This document shows positions 46,886-59,230 of a DNA stretch of 64,000 nucleotides, piece after piece. Made by a program: the position numbers and the translations under genes. Source of the DNA: Dryomyza anilis. Taxonomy: Eukaryota; Arthropoda; Insecta; Diptera; Dryomyzidae. Location: the NCBI GenBank assembly GCA_951804985.1, contig OX638130.1, forward strand, positions 120,231,593-120,295,592, given 5' to 3'. The notes beneath the pieces were generated by a model, which had not been told where the DNA came from, did no database searches, and saw nothing but the letters and a program-made list of their open reading frames with translations. The first letter of the stretch is position 1, and each line of letters starts with the position of its first letter.

Positions 46886-49369
46886 GGCATAAAAACTCAA
46901 ATCGTGATTCGTGGATTTTGTTTCGAGGGATTTTTAGTATTCAGAATGTTGTACCCAATATGATACTCAAATTTTCTTTCTCAAAGTATATTCTTCGTAT
47001 GTATCGAGTTTGTGCAATTCGATAAATATAAGGTGAAACAAATCGTTGGCTATTCTAGTTAACTATTTCAAAATTATTTCGAACAAATACCTTAAATTTC
47101 AACAAACTTCCAAGGTTAACTCTGAATTAAACTGCAATTCTTTATATAAACTTAGTTTTTTTTATATTTTAAGAATGCCGACAAAGCTAATTCGATAACT
47201 GCGCACTCGTACCCTTTTTCTCAAAACACACCGATCGAACTAAGTCTGACATGATGTTGTAAAAAAAGTTGATTACTTAACTACAAAATTAATAGCATAA
47301 CTGCTACAATTGACAACAACATATTATAAAATATTTTATAAGTGCTACAAGAAAAATATGGCAGAAAAACAATTTATAAGAAATTGTAAAAAAAATCTTG
47401 CGTTACCAGAGACAAGCCGTTTCTAAGCGTACGGAATTGCGGAAATAATTATCGACAAAATATGTAAGTAGTTGCATTTTTTTTCGTACACATTTCTGTC
47501 TCCGCCTAGTCGTTGGATCACCAAAACTTTAAATAACTCGCAGACTTCAATGCTGTTTACATAACATATAATGCTTCTAACTAAATGGACTCGTTGACGA
47601 ACGTGCCGCTGAAATACCATTTTTGGACCTTTGTATCTTAATATAGGGATCACTTTCCTGTTCTTTAGTGTGCTGAGAGGTGACCAAAGCATTCTTTCGT
47701 CGTTTAACAACGTCGAGGTAATTGCAACTGTGTGATGCAGCTACTGCCCCTGCTTCAATTAGGTAATTTAAGCCTTGCTTCTTTGGTTTTTGCATTATTC
47801 AGTCAGCAGTCAGTCGACAAAGATAAAAACGAAATGTTAACACATGTTGTACGGCGCACGATCACTGAAGATCACTTGATCATCAACAGTCGGTCGATGA
47901 TGAGCACGCGTACGCGAACGAACGTTGCCTGATGCCTCGTTGACAACACCGAGCGGACACAGACAGAACGACATCCCGTCAACTTGATCTTGTATCGTGA
48001 TCAAATTTCACAGCCTCCTCAAAGCAAAGTTAAGCCCGCATGCCTTCAACATCGCAGAGTCTAAGTCATTTTCATATCATTTGTTGTAATTGAGTCTGTG
48101 ATTTTAGCGTGGTATTTGTTTTCCATTAAGTTTTATTAAATACCCACACACAGCGACCTGAGGGTATCACTTACCATTTTGTTGGGATGCCAACAATATC
48201 GTCGCCTCCACCGTGTGCAGTTCATTCTCGGAAGCGCACTTACCACACTCATTTGAGCGGTGCAGGCGCACTTATGCTGGTTAAAGTCAGAGTCCTCATC
48301 AGTGTCCTCATCAACGTGATCATCGGCATATCTGTTATTGCGATCACAAATGGACCCTTATTTATAATTGCAGGCGGGTTGCCGGTATTCTTTGGGGGCG
48401 CACCACTTGTGCGACAGCCAAACCTCATATATGATATCATAACGGAATCAAAAAGTGAAGAGGTGATGCCTCCGAGCATATGTCGTTGTTTTAATTCGAT
48501 GCATTCAAACGGTGGCTTTTATAATAACCCTACCCTGCTGGTTTGGGGGCAGGTTTATTGGCTGTGAAGCATACGTTCTTTGTGGTTGTGCAGTTATAGT
48601 GATTTGAGAGGTTGTGTGAGGTTATCAATTTGCATTCGGGAAGCGCCATTTAAATTAACGGTTTGCCATATTAGCGCAGCTTAAAAAGAATACATTAAAG
48701 TACCATAATTTCCATCATTTGAATAATATGAAGTTTGCTAAAACTTCACAGCGCTTCAATTACTACAACAAACAATTTGTTCGCTGGAAGTTGTTGCCTC
48801 CGCCGCGCTTGATCATGTCGATCATTAAACAAACTGAATGGCAACAAAGAAAAATGCCAAACGACGCTGATTACAACGCAGACAAATGATAGAGAGCCAT
48901 CCTCAAAATGCTGCAAATGCTGACGTAATGAACGATCGACGTACGGGCGAAACGGACTCGATGCATAATGTGTTGAGACCGAATGGACAACAAGATAGCC
49001 ATACCGACAGACAGACTGATCAGAAAACTTCATCCTGCTCAAAGTCATTTCGATAATTAAATTGAATTAAATCAGCGCTTAGCACGCAAACGTCAAAACT
49101 TGTACGGCGTATGATGAAAAATCCAGTCGACGAATATGACAGGCTGTGCAGCTATGTGTGAGCAAAAACAGGTCTCCACTTCAAATGTTTGCCACGGCGC
49201 TTATCGTTGATCACGTATGTAATGCAGTATAAATGGAGTAGAAATTCCCGGCTAAAACATTTCGCACTAAGCCTCAAAGACAGCGAAAAAATATGAAATC
49301 TCATATGTTTGGGATTCTAAATAGGGATGCGCGTGACTCAAGTCACATTTTGGTTTGTAGGTTACCACA
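46886..49369. other. Spacer and large unique GC-richer island
   Basis: 46886-47690 is AT-rich with nothing recognised. 47690-49100 is unique and GC-richer with many TGATCA/GATCA and CGATC motifs (47858-48010, 48290-48350, 48808-48830). A 126-codon plus-strand frame at 48187-48567 has a hydrophobic middle (VLISVLINVIIGISVIAI) but matches no family I know and has a 76-codon frame opposite. It is unproven. Confidence 0.35.
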
Positions 49370-50832
49370 AAATGCGAAAGTGTTTCGATTTACGAGATTG
49401 AGAAAGTTTTTTGTTATTTTTTATTTGGACAAGTCGCATAGACTCGTTCTCGTTGGTCTCAAAATGAGTGTTCGACTTACGAAAGGAATAAAGTGTTTGG
49501 TATCTTGATAATATCAACATTTTATAAAGACTCGTTCGATTTGATTTCATAATAAGTTTTCAATTTGCGAGACTGAGAACGTTTTCGGTATCTTGATATT
49601 ATTGACATGTCACATAGACTTGTTCTCGTTGGTCTCAAAATGAGTAAGACTAATTCGATTTGTTCTCATTATAAGTTTTCGATTTACGAGATTGAGAAAG
49701 TTTTATATTAATGACGTATCACATAGACTCGTTCTCGTTGGTCTCCGAATGAGTTCTCGACTGGCGAAAGGGAGAAAGTGTTTGGTATCTTGGTATTATC
49801 AATATTTTAGAAAGACTCGGTTGATTTGATATTATAATAAGCTTTCGATTTGCGAGTCTGAGAATGTTTTCAGTATCTTCATATTATCGACGTGTTATAT
49901 AGACTCGCTCTCGATGGTCTCAGAATGATTTTTGGACTTGCGTGATTGTTATAGTGTTTGGTATCTTGAGAGTATCAACTTTTTATTAAGACTTATTCGA
50001 TTTGGTCTCATTATAAGTTTTTGAGATTGAGAAAGTTTTCGGTGTCTCGATATTATCGATATATTCTATAGGCTCCTTTCTGGTCGCAGAATGTTTTTTC
50101 GTCTTGCGAAAGGGATAAAGTGTTTGTTATCTTGATATTATCAACATTTTATAAAGACTCGTTCGATTTGATTCCAGAATAAGTTTTCGATATGAGAGAC
50201 TGAGGTTTTGGTTGTCCTGCTATTATCGACATGTTATATAGACACTTTCTCGTTGGCCTCAGAATGAGTTTTCGACTTGCGAAATTGAGATAGTGTTCGT
50301 ATCTAGAGATCATAAGAATTTTATATAGATCGTTTGATTTTGTCTCAAAATAAGTTTTCGATTTGCGAAATGGAGAAAGTTTTCGGTATTTTTATATTAT
50401 CGACATTTCATACAGACTTGTTCTCATTTTCGATTCGGTCTCGCTGGTCTCAGAATGAGTTTCGATTTGCGAGAATTCAATAGTGTTTTGTATCTTGAGA
50501 TCATCAAAATGTTATATAGATTCGTTCGATTTGTGAAATTGTGATAGTTTTTGATATCTTGATATTATCGACATATCTCGTTGGTCTCAGAATGAGTTTT
50601 CGATCTGCGAAACGGAGAAAATTTTTGGTATCTTGGTATTATCAACATTTTATAAGACTCGGTTGATTTGATATCATAATAAGTTTTCAAACGTATTCGG
50701 TATCTTGATATTATCGACATAAAGACTCCTTCTCGTTGGTCTCAGAATGAGTTTTCGACTTGCGAGATTGAGATAGTGGTTGATATATTGAGTTAATCAA
50801 AATTCCATGTAATATTTGGTGTCATAATAAGG
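49370..50832. repeat. Satellite-like array of about 170-bp dimers
   Basis: Each period has two related halves of about 85 bp. Half 1 runs CTCGTTGGTCTCAGAATGAG, TTTTCGACTTGCGAAAG, GGTATCTTGATATTATCAAC. Half 2 runs TTCGATTTGATTTCATAATA, AGTTTTCGATTTGCGAGACT, GGTATCTTGATATTATCGAC. Eight or nine periods are visible, with GGTCTCAGAATGAG landmarks near 49455, 49630, 49740, 49915, 50090, 50257, 50450, 50585 and 50738. Units are 70-85 percent alike by eye. No coding frame. Confidence 0.85.
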
Positions 50833-52680
50833 CATATATCTGATGATTAATGAGTTAGACTGCGAGTCAAATGGTATCGAATTCGAACATCCGCGATTGA
50901 AATAACAAAATTAGAAATTGTTACTCTATGTGGCACTTCCTCTCCGCAGACAATTACAAACCACCGATAGCAAAACGTTACCTTGAAAATCCTCTTAATC
51001 CGCCTCTCGGATTCAGCATTAAATTGTAGGTCCCAGAAAAAAGCTTTAGTTTCTTTAGATCTGTTGTACTATACTATTCCTGATATACAGACAATCGTGA
51101 TATCCATTTATTAAGAATTTTGTGGGAAATTGAAAGATAACAATAAAAATGAACGGATTCTTCTTTAGATTTCCGCAAGCTCGAAGTTTTCTCTAGATTG
51201 ACAGTTTCAAATGTGACTGAAGAAATTATAACAAAACACGAAATCGAGATAAGTCATGATCGAGATATCACCAGTCTGTCTCATGTGCATCCCTATATAC
51301 AAGAGATACTTATAGATGGGGCACCCCTCCCAAATACGGTGGGTACCATTAACTGACATTGAAAACGCGATCCTGCAACCGAACGGGAGCAACGCCAGAA
51401 GGTTCTTACACAAGGTTTTTTGTAACATTTGACTGGGCATCAATTCATGAGCCATCAACACCGTTGTCAGCGATCGTTGGCGGCACTGACACTGGCATTG
51501 GCATTGGATGCGATCAAATAATCCTTGTACCATCTTGACTGCAGCCAATCATACAACAATTTTGAGCATAATTAAAAGGGACGCGAGCTGCAATCGCAGA
51601 CACTCACGCGTCTCTGCGGCACAAACACTTGTTGCGCGACCGAGACTGCCAGACATGGTAGAATCATTGGGGATCACTGTGGATTAAAAACCACAAAGAA
51701 AGACACTACACTGCACAACTACTGGAGCAAGTGTAGGAACGCGTGAGGCATTTGGTATGTGCTCTCTTAGGCAGATCTTTTGCGCACGAACAGCGGCTAC
51801 TCGAATGCTGATCGCTTAAGTATTGAGTGTGTTCAGTGAGTCTGATTATGTTGCAGTGTTCAGTTGCTCGTTCATGATGTTGTTGCTGCTGCTGTTGATG
51901 ATGTTGATAATGCTGATGTGTGTTGATGCTGATGCCTTCTACTGCATCAGCGAAAGATTAAACTTAACGCCGCGCCATATCATTATCAGCAGCGCTCGTC
52001 TGTTGGACTCAGTCAGTGCACCGACACCGACACCAAGTCAGGTTCAACGCCTCAACACCGTTGAGCGATCACTCAAAGTGCTGCCAAAATGCACAAAGTT
52101 TGTTTGTCCAACGAACAACAAAAAAATCCAACGTTGATAACAATGTTTTTGTGTTTTAAGACATATTTTCGGGGTGCTATCTCAGATATTTTTAAAATTC
52201 TGAAAGCACAGAGCCACCAGTCAATCCGTTGCAATAAATTTAAGTTCTCTGTAAATTTGAAGTTTTGTTTATTTGGACCTTTAATGTGTTATTTTGGCTC
52301 AATGTACCGTTTTAATTTCATTAACTTTATCAAATAAGTTGATGTAATCGTTTGTTTGGTTATGCGGTAGCGTAAATAAGGTCCATGTTGCTGTCGAGGA
52401 GGCTTTAATTATAAGAAGTAGTGCATTTTATCGCTTATTAAGATATTTTTGTAAAGTTTCTTGTGAAAGAGCTACAGCATATAACGGTTTTGAGGATTTG
52501 CGGAACATTTGGTATTTTGATAAGGTGCAGATAAGTTGAATAATGTACAATTTTCTGTCATTATATTGCGTCTGAATCTAGTTTGATTACAACCATTATT
52601 CAAGTATACATAATCCAAAGTGGGTACGAAAAACTTTAAATTTCTCGGTACGGCTTATAACATTCTTGAGGTGTTTGTAT
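50833..52680. other. Unique spacer with GC-richer island
   Basis: 51200-52110 is GC-richer. It contains CAGTGCCAATGCCAATGCC-type repeats on the minus strand (near 51482-51505) and a GTTGCTGCTGCTGTTGATG run at 51877-51920. The 113-codon minus and 104-codon plus frames have no recognisable domain; the triplet runs explain much of them. 52110-52680 is AT-rich with nothing seen. Confidence 0.35.
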
Positions 52681-53215
52681 TATACCCTACAATATGACAT
52701 AATATGTATTCGTATAATAAGTATATATTAAATTCTCTATAAGAATAACATTGAATTTTTATCTAAAAGCCATTAGGGGCAGTGTTAGAATTATATGGGT
52801 TTATTTGGTATATATTACTTTACACCGCGTTACTTTTTGAGTACTTTTTGTGATGTCTGCCTGTCAATCTGTCTAAGGAAAACAAGAAGAGCTAGTTCAA
52901 TTAAATTCTAAAATTAGATAACAAGTGAACCTAATATGTCTGTTATTGGAAATTGGCATGGTTGACCTTCTATAACCTGTGATCTGCCCATTTTGTACCT
53001 CTCTGCTATATATATGTAGGATAGAGAGGTCAGACGGAAAACAAGAAAAGCTAGTACAATTAAATTCTAAAATTAGATAACCTGTGGACCTAATCTGTCT
53101 GTTATTGGAAATTGGCATGGTCGTCCTTCTATAACCTGTGATCTGCCCATTTTGTACCTCTCTGCTATATATATGTAGGATATAGAGGTCAGACGGACAT
53201 ACACTTACAGACTAG
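52681..53215 (-). mobile_element. mini-me-like relic with internal duplication
   Basis: Read on the minus strand the segment TTTAATTGAACTAGCTCTTC, a GTCTGACC/GACAGATTGACAGGCAGAC run, TA-rich sequence and the end GTAGGGTATAAT resemble the 3' half of the mini-me at 4766-5131 (TTATCTAGCTCTTC, (GACA)n, (TA)n, GTAGGGTATAAT). It is more diverged than the other copies. Confidence 0.5.
52882..53199. repeat. 159-bp tandem duplication, two copies
   Basis: ACAAGAAGAGCTAGTTCAAT at 52882 and ACAAGAAAAGCTAGTACAAT at 53041 start two units that are nearly identical over 159 bp, including TGTCTGTTATTGGAAATTGG and CTGCTATATATATGTAGGAT. The minus-strand frame here is a translation of the repeat. Confidence 0.9.
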
Positions 53216-53423
53216 ACACATAACTACATTACAAATAAACACAATACATATAAACAAACAAATATTTTAAAACATAATACTTAAATATGTCAATTTTTAT
53301 TAATCATAAATATTTATTCAAGTGTTCAGTTTTGAATTTGATATTGTAAAATACGGTTGTGTTCTTAAAAATGTATAATAAATAATAAAACTGTAAAATC
53401 GTAACGCGACTTTAAAGGAAATA

Positions 53424-53977
53424 TCCTCATTCCTACATATATATATAAAAGAACAAGTCCTGATTGACTGACTGAGTGATCGATCAAAGCCCAGACCTAG
53501 GAATATAAAATTTGGACAGGGTGTTCATCTCCCGATGTAGGCGCACACTAAGGCGGGATTTTTTGAAATTCTCCCCAAAGGTACAAAAATGGGCGTGGCA
53601 AACCTGAATTTTTAATTTCAAATATCGGTGTACTAAGGATAGCCATATTCATGAAATTTGGCCCAGTGAAGTATATCGTGGTTGTTTATCGTTTTACCAA
53701 ATGTGGGCGGGATTGAACCACGGGGAGTGGCACCTCTCATATAACCAACTTATTAGAATAGCTATAACTCATGACATACTCAGAGTAGAGTTATAAAAAT
53801 CGTATCAAATGTTCATATTGAACATTCACGTAGAATGTGAGCGGAAATGGACAAAGGGCGACGTAGGCATGCACTAAAAAGGGAAAATGGGACGTGAATG
53901 CATCCTAACTTTAAAAAGATATATTTTTGCATTTACAAATACTTAGCACGGGCAACGCTGTTCACGGGTCCAGCTAG
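53424..53977 (+). mobile_element. Helitron, second family, about 554 bp
   Basis: It starts TCC...TACATATATATATAAAAG, then CAAGTCCTGATTGACTGACT, GATCAAAGCCCAGACC, AAATTTGGACAGGGTGTTC and ATGTAGGCGCACACTAAG. It ends GCACGGGCAACGCTGTTCAC, GGGTCCAGCTAG, followed by T. The CTAG end ten bases behind a short dyad and the A/T insertion point fit Helitrons. The end motif is shared with the 16-kb copy (GGGTCCAGCTAG). No Rep/helicase frame. Confidence 0.78.
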
Positions 53978-54874
53978 TATCTCATATAAACTAAACTCTA
54001 AGCATGTTTATTTATTAGAAGTTATTAATTAACTTTTTTCCAATCTATTAATTTTACTTTATTGAAGACATATAAAATAAAGTTTTCTCATGAAGTTGAG
54101 GTCTATTTTTATGAGTGGAAATACGAAGTGCAATGAATAGAAATTGTCACACAAATGCAAGTTTACAATTCTCTTTTCAGAATTTCAGAATTTTGGAGAC
54201 CTCTGAAAACTTCTTTCAATTTATGTTCCTCCAAATTATCTAACGCTCAGGGAATTTACTTATGTATCGCATAGTGTTGAACCTATGAAATGTTAAAGGT
54301 GGTTGAAGCGAAAGAGGAAAGATAAAATAGTGTTGGTGGATGCTTGTCTGGAATTTGCCAATATCGCAAATGTCGGGCAAAACAGACTTAGGAAATTTTG
54401 TTCCATAAAAGTATCGTGCGACCGAAGAACAAATAGTCTCTGTATTGCGCGGTTCTATTGAGAGTTACGAAGGTTCTCCCTTGGATTCGATGCCCGAGTT
54501 GAAAGAGAGAACACATGACCTAGCGCAATTAGGCAATGTACTCGAACAATTACCGCTCGAACAATTACCGACTTAAACGCCAACAGTTCTTCGGTGCTCA
54601 GGAGAACCAATAGATGCATTTCCTATTAAATATATCGCGCATTGTTGTGTTCGGGGTAGAAACCAGAAAGAATCTGTGTCGTCTTAAATACCTAGGATAA
54701 CGGTTCCTAAACAACACAGTGGAGTTTTGGACAACTTAATTACTGATTCACAAGCAACCAATCATAAGAATTTGATAGGTTCTCGCGCTCCATAAGACGA
54801 GAATCACAGTGAACCTTTAGGTCTTCGAGTGGAAATAACACATTCTACATAACTTAACCTATCAAAATATGCAT
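53978..54874. other. Unique spacer, near-even composition
   Basis: 54290-54800 is less AT-rich. One frame is open for 56 codons at 54409-54576 without a start codon and without a recognisable family; it includes a 16-bp direct repeat (CTCGAACAATTACCG). No gene is claimed. Confidence 0.3.
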
Positions 54875-55387
54875 ACACACAGAGATCTGATTTGTTGCGG
54901 CAACCAACTAAATTGCAACTGATACAGTAGTTGCAACAACCTCTTAATTCGGTTGTGCCAACCTCCTAGTCGGTGAGAATGAGGTTGTGGCAACCTCCAA
55001 ATCGGTGATAATGAGGTTGTGACAACCTCCTAGTCGACATTTGAAATTTTTTGACGTTTATTTATTTTTGCATGTATCCAGAATTGTTGGCAATAAACTG
55101 GCAACCGAACTGCTGATAGACATGAGGTTGCCTTTTGTCATTTATTTAATTGATACAACAACTTACTCAATCGCCGTAACAAATGCAAAATTATGGCAGA
55201 ACGATAAAAAATGCAATCATGAGGTTACGGCAACCGAACGTGCAGTTGCAGGGACTAACATTTTGGTTGTAGAAAAATATGGTACGTTCATTTTAATGAC
55301 ATGAGGTTACAACAAATGTATTTCGGTTGCAACACTGAAACGTTGGTTCAATTAATCTCATGCCAAAAGATGATTTTTCTGTGTGTA
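54875..55387 (+). mobile_element. CACACAG-family element, complete, about 513 bp
   Basis: The ends are CACACAGAGATC (left) and CACACAGAAAAATC (right, other strand), with TA at each side. Three subterminal units of about 34 bp (AATGAGGTTGTGGCAACCTC, then C(A/T)A(A/G)TCGGTGAT) repeat near the left end. GGTTGNNNCAACC palindromes may be transposase-binding sites. Related copies lie at 20626, 26345, 28037 and 40003. Frames at 55041-55304 are repeat translations. Confidence 0.85.
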
Positions 55388-57019
55388 CTACCAAATTTCC
55401 CATATCACCTAATCTTTTTTGCCGGGTTTTATTATTTGTTTCCAGCACATCCTGTCAACACATTCAGCAGTTTCTTCAAATCCAAACAATAATAAATTTC
55501 TGAAGCAGCAATTTCGATGGCTGATGACGCGCCTGCTCTTATTATGATGCATCTGAGCCTAAGTTAATCCACGCGAAGAACCGTATGAAAAAAATAACTG
55601 CTGAGTTGCTTGAGTGTTGAAGCTCATCAGCGATAATAACCGGTAATTATTTGAAGAAGTTGGCGGGCGCACGCGTCCGAACTACCGACCGACCGAACAA
55701 GCGACCGATGAATGATTTGAACCGGTAGAAAGTAAGCGTCCTTAGTTCTTTGGAAATGATACAAGCAGTAGGTTCTTTGGTGTATGGCCGTCCTGCTTAA
55801 AATATATGATTAACTTTATTTGGGCACCAACATTAAAATGCATCAATGTTGTGGCTTTTATGGCGCATCCTGTGCGTAGTTCAGTGATAGTTTCTTTTAT
55901 TTTTTTTTGTGTATAATTCAAGAGCCACACTCGGTCGTGTTCTCACTGACCAATTATCAATGAAGTCACTTAAAATTGCGCTTGTCTCAAAGCTTTTTAA
56001 TTATGCTTACTGGTCAAGAATTTTAATTTGAGCTGCTTCTGATGCTGCGGCGCATCTTCTCCAGAGTGCAGCTTCTTCCGTAGGCTCACTTGATGAATGC
56101 GCAGTTACCACGCAATGTTGCCCAGAAAACAAATTCAGTCCACATGGACTGCTGGAAAAAAAAAATCAGAAAAACAAACCCACTGAAAGAGTTTCACAAA
56201 ATACAACAAGACTTAAATTAATTTATGTGCTTTGACGTCGGATGACGCGCGTGATATTTGCCACGTGATCGGTAACTTCACACTATGCAATGAATTACTT
56301 GCTGATCGTTGATTCTGCGACTGCCTAATTCAAAGTAAATTTCTATGTTTCGCACTGTGTACGCCATAAGCTGCTGCTCAGGAGTGAGTGCCAGTGAGTG
56401 CAACACATCTTCAAGCGGCCTTCGTGTTTAGCTTCAATTAAGTCTTCATCTGCGATCGACTGCAATCGACATTGAAATTCACTGAATCTTTACGCACCCA
56501 AAGCGAGCACGAGCACCATTGAGCGTGCTTGCGAAGCAGCCCAAAGTCTCTGTGTGTACACGGCATACATATGGAGGAGCACTCGTCCGATCAGATCGGG
56601 TGCGTTTGGGCAGTCAATTTGCGCATTGTTGCTGTTGTTGTAACGTGCGCAAAGTGATTAAAAAATGTTATTATTTGGCTTTTCCATTGAAATAATTAGC
56701 ACTGCAATGAATGGAGAGCCTGTGTCGATGGAGTCGAGCTCATTGAATTATGAACGTGCGCAGTGGACGAAGTTCAATGCTGTTTGGGTGCGAAAACACT
56801 GGTGCCTTTTTAATTATCGCACGCCTACTGTTTTCTGTTATATGCAGAGCAAGAGTTGAACATGGTGAATTTGGAAACATTAAAAAAATTTAAAAATATG
56901 ATAAAAAAATATTATATCTAATTATCTTAAATGCATAGCACGATACTATTTATTTTTGCTCATATTATTCATATTTGGTACAAGTAAAAAGCAATACTCA
57001 AAAGCTTGTCATGCTTTTG
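55388..57019. other. Large unique GC-richer island
   Basis: 55490-56860 is unique, with CGACCGACCGAACAAGCGACC near 55686 and many GATCG/CGATC and TGCGC motifs. CTGCTGCTC and GTTGCTGTTGTTG runs occur at 56370 and 56628. No frame shows a domain. It resembles the other islands at 47.7-49.1 and 59.5-61.4 kb in texture. Confidence 0.35.
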
Positions 57020-58783
57020 TCACTTGACAACTGTTTTTGACGACAACTTTCGTTGAAGGTAACTTTTTTGGTTTTTTTTTATCGACAAAAACAACAATGT
57101 ATAAAAAAGAAAATTGTTAACATTTTTTTTGGCCATAAAGAAAAACATTGCATTGTTCGAAAACAACATATTCCATAAAATATGTATTCGACAAACACAA
57201 CAATGTTCGAAATTTAAAAAAAAAATGTAAAAAAAAATTTTGGACAACGAAAACAAGCCTATGAATTTTCAAAATAAAATTTGTATTGGACAAAAACAAC
57301 ATTGATCGAAACTTTTTCAAAAATATTGTTAAACAAAAATTTTGGATGAAAAAAAACAATGTCAAAATTTCCATTTTATAAAAAAAAGGTTCGGAAAAAA
57401 TTTAGGATCACAAAAACAACGCAATGGTCGAAATCACCATTAATAAAAATTATTTAACAAAAATAGCAATGTTCGGAAATTTCGATTTTGTTCGAAATAA
57501 CAAATACAGCAATGTTCGAAAATTTTCGAAATCATTTTTTTTGACTTCAAAAACAACGCAATTATCTAAAAAGTATTTGACAGAAACAACAATGTTCGAA
57601 AAATTTCGAAAACAAAATTTTAAAAAATAAATTTGGATCACAAAAACAATTAAAAAAAATATTTGACAAAAACTGCAATGTTCGAAAAATTTCGATACAA
57701 AATTTTTTTTGTTAAACAAATTTTTGGACTTCAAGAAAACGCAATATTCAAAATAAAAAACATAGAAAAATAAATATTTTTTGTTATACATATATATTTT
57801 TGGACCTCAAGAAAACGCAATATTCGAAATAGCAATGTTCGAAAATTTTCATAAAAAAATGTTTGTTAAACAACTTTTTCAACGACAAGAAAACGCAATG
57901 TTCGAAATAACAAGTACAACAAGGTTCGAAAATTTTCGAAATCATTTTTTTGAACAAACTTTTTTTTTTGGATATTTGACAAAAACAACAATGTTCGAAA
58001 AATTTCAGAAACAAAAATAAAAAAACAAATTTGTACCACAAAAACAACGCAATGGTCGATATCACCATTAAAATATTTATTTGACAAGTACAGCAATGTT
58101 CGAAAATTTTCTTAAAAAAATAAATTTTTGTTAAACAAATTTTTGGACCTCAAGAAACCCCAATATTTGAAATAACAAATAAAGTAATGTTCGAAAAATT
58201 TCGAAATAATTAAAAAAAAATGTTTGGTCGGCAAAAACAAGGTCTAATAAATATTTGAAAAAAACAGCAATATTCGAAAATTTTCTGAAAAAATTGTAAA
58301 GAAATAATTTGGCCCCACAAAAACAACGCAATTGTCGCCATTAAAAAAATTATTTGACAAAAACAGCAATGTTCGAAAAATTTCGAAAAAATATTTTTTT
58401 TGTAAAAAAAAAAATTTTGGACGAAAAGAAAACGCAATATTCGAAATAACAAATACAGCAATGTTCGAAAAATTTCGAAATCAAAAATTTTTGGACGACA
58501 AAAACAACGGAATGATTTAAATCACCATTTTTCAACAACAAATTTGTATGTCTCACAAAGCAACAACAAAAAATTCCCACAACCAAAGACTTTTAAAATA
58601 AAGGTTTTCATATAAACTCTCAACCAAACCCCTTTATTTTTTTAAATAAAAATAACTCTCAACCAAAGAACTTAATTGTTTAATATAAAAAAATATCTCT
58701 CAACCAAAGACCTTTATATATTTTGAGTAATAATACCTCTCAGTAAAAAAACCCAATGGAAATAAATGTTAATAGTTATTTCT
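57020..58783 (+). repeat. T-family repeat, long copy
   Basis: Degenerate tandem units of about 80-130 bp built from TTTGACAAAAAC(A)GCAATG, TTCGAAAATTTTCGAAA, TTTTTTGTTAAACAAATTTT, TGGACNNCAAGAAAACGCAA and TATTCGAAATAACAAATAC. At least ten units. The right end has four CTCTCAACCAAAGA units. A shorter inverted copy lies at 32316-33060. Phe-rich frames on the minus strand (repeating FEHC and NIAVF) are repeat translations. Confidence 0.8.
58565..58760. repeat. 40-bp unit CTCTCAACCAAAGACCTTTA, about four copies
   Basis: Units start near 58567, 58616, 58656, 58697 and 58736 with AT-rich spacers. They form the terminal block of the T-family repeat and are present inverted at 32360-32490. Confidence 0.8.
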
Positions 58784-58934
58784 AATTTCTGGTTGATATT
58801 GGCAAAATCGAAACAAACATCCACCAACTAGTGTACACTATTTTTTCTCCCTCTTTTAGCATATAATCCTTTCCTACGATCAACACTGTGCATTGTATGA
58901 ATAGGGGACATCTCCTTAACCAACGTTAATTTGT

Positions 58935-59230
58935 AAAAAAACATCAAATACCAATTATTTTGAGAGAATATTAAATTTTTCTTGGGTTTTAAATAAATAC
59001 AGCATGTAGTAAAAAGAAATGTTGATATAGTATTTTATCTACATATCAAATTTAATAAATACATGATATTGCATTTAATGTAGATGCTATAATTTTCTAC
59101 ATAGTTTTGGACATTTAAATAAATACCAAATGTAGTTATTCTTAATAACAATTAGTAAAATTTTCTACAGAAATGTAGTTAATTTAAATACAAAGCAATT
59201 ACATTAATGTAGTAAAACATGATACGTAAA
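58935..59230. repeat. Degenerate 65-75-bp repeat with AATAAATAC / TGTAGT motifs
   Basis: About four imperfect units share AAATAAATACNNNATGTAGT and TTTTCTACAT. No gene. Confidence 0.45.

Noticed and set aside
48187..48567. 126-codon plus-strand frame, the longest outside repeats
   Set aside because: It has a hydrophobic middle but no family resemblance, no clear start context and an open frame opposite; kept only as a remark.
54409..54576. 56-codon frame without ATG in near-even composition DNA
   Set aside because: It could be an old coding remnant but matches nothing I can name and contains a local 16-bp duplication.
57020..58586. Many Phe-rich minus-strand frames
   Set aside because: They come from TTCGAAA / AAAACGCAA repeat units and share the same short periodic peptides.
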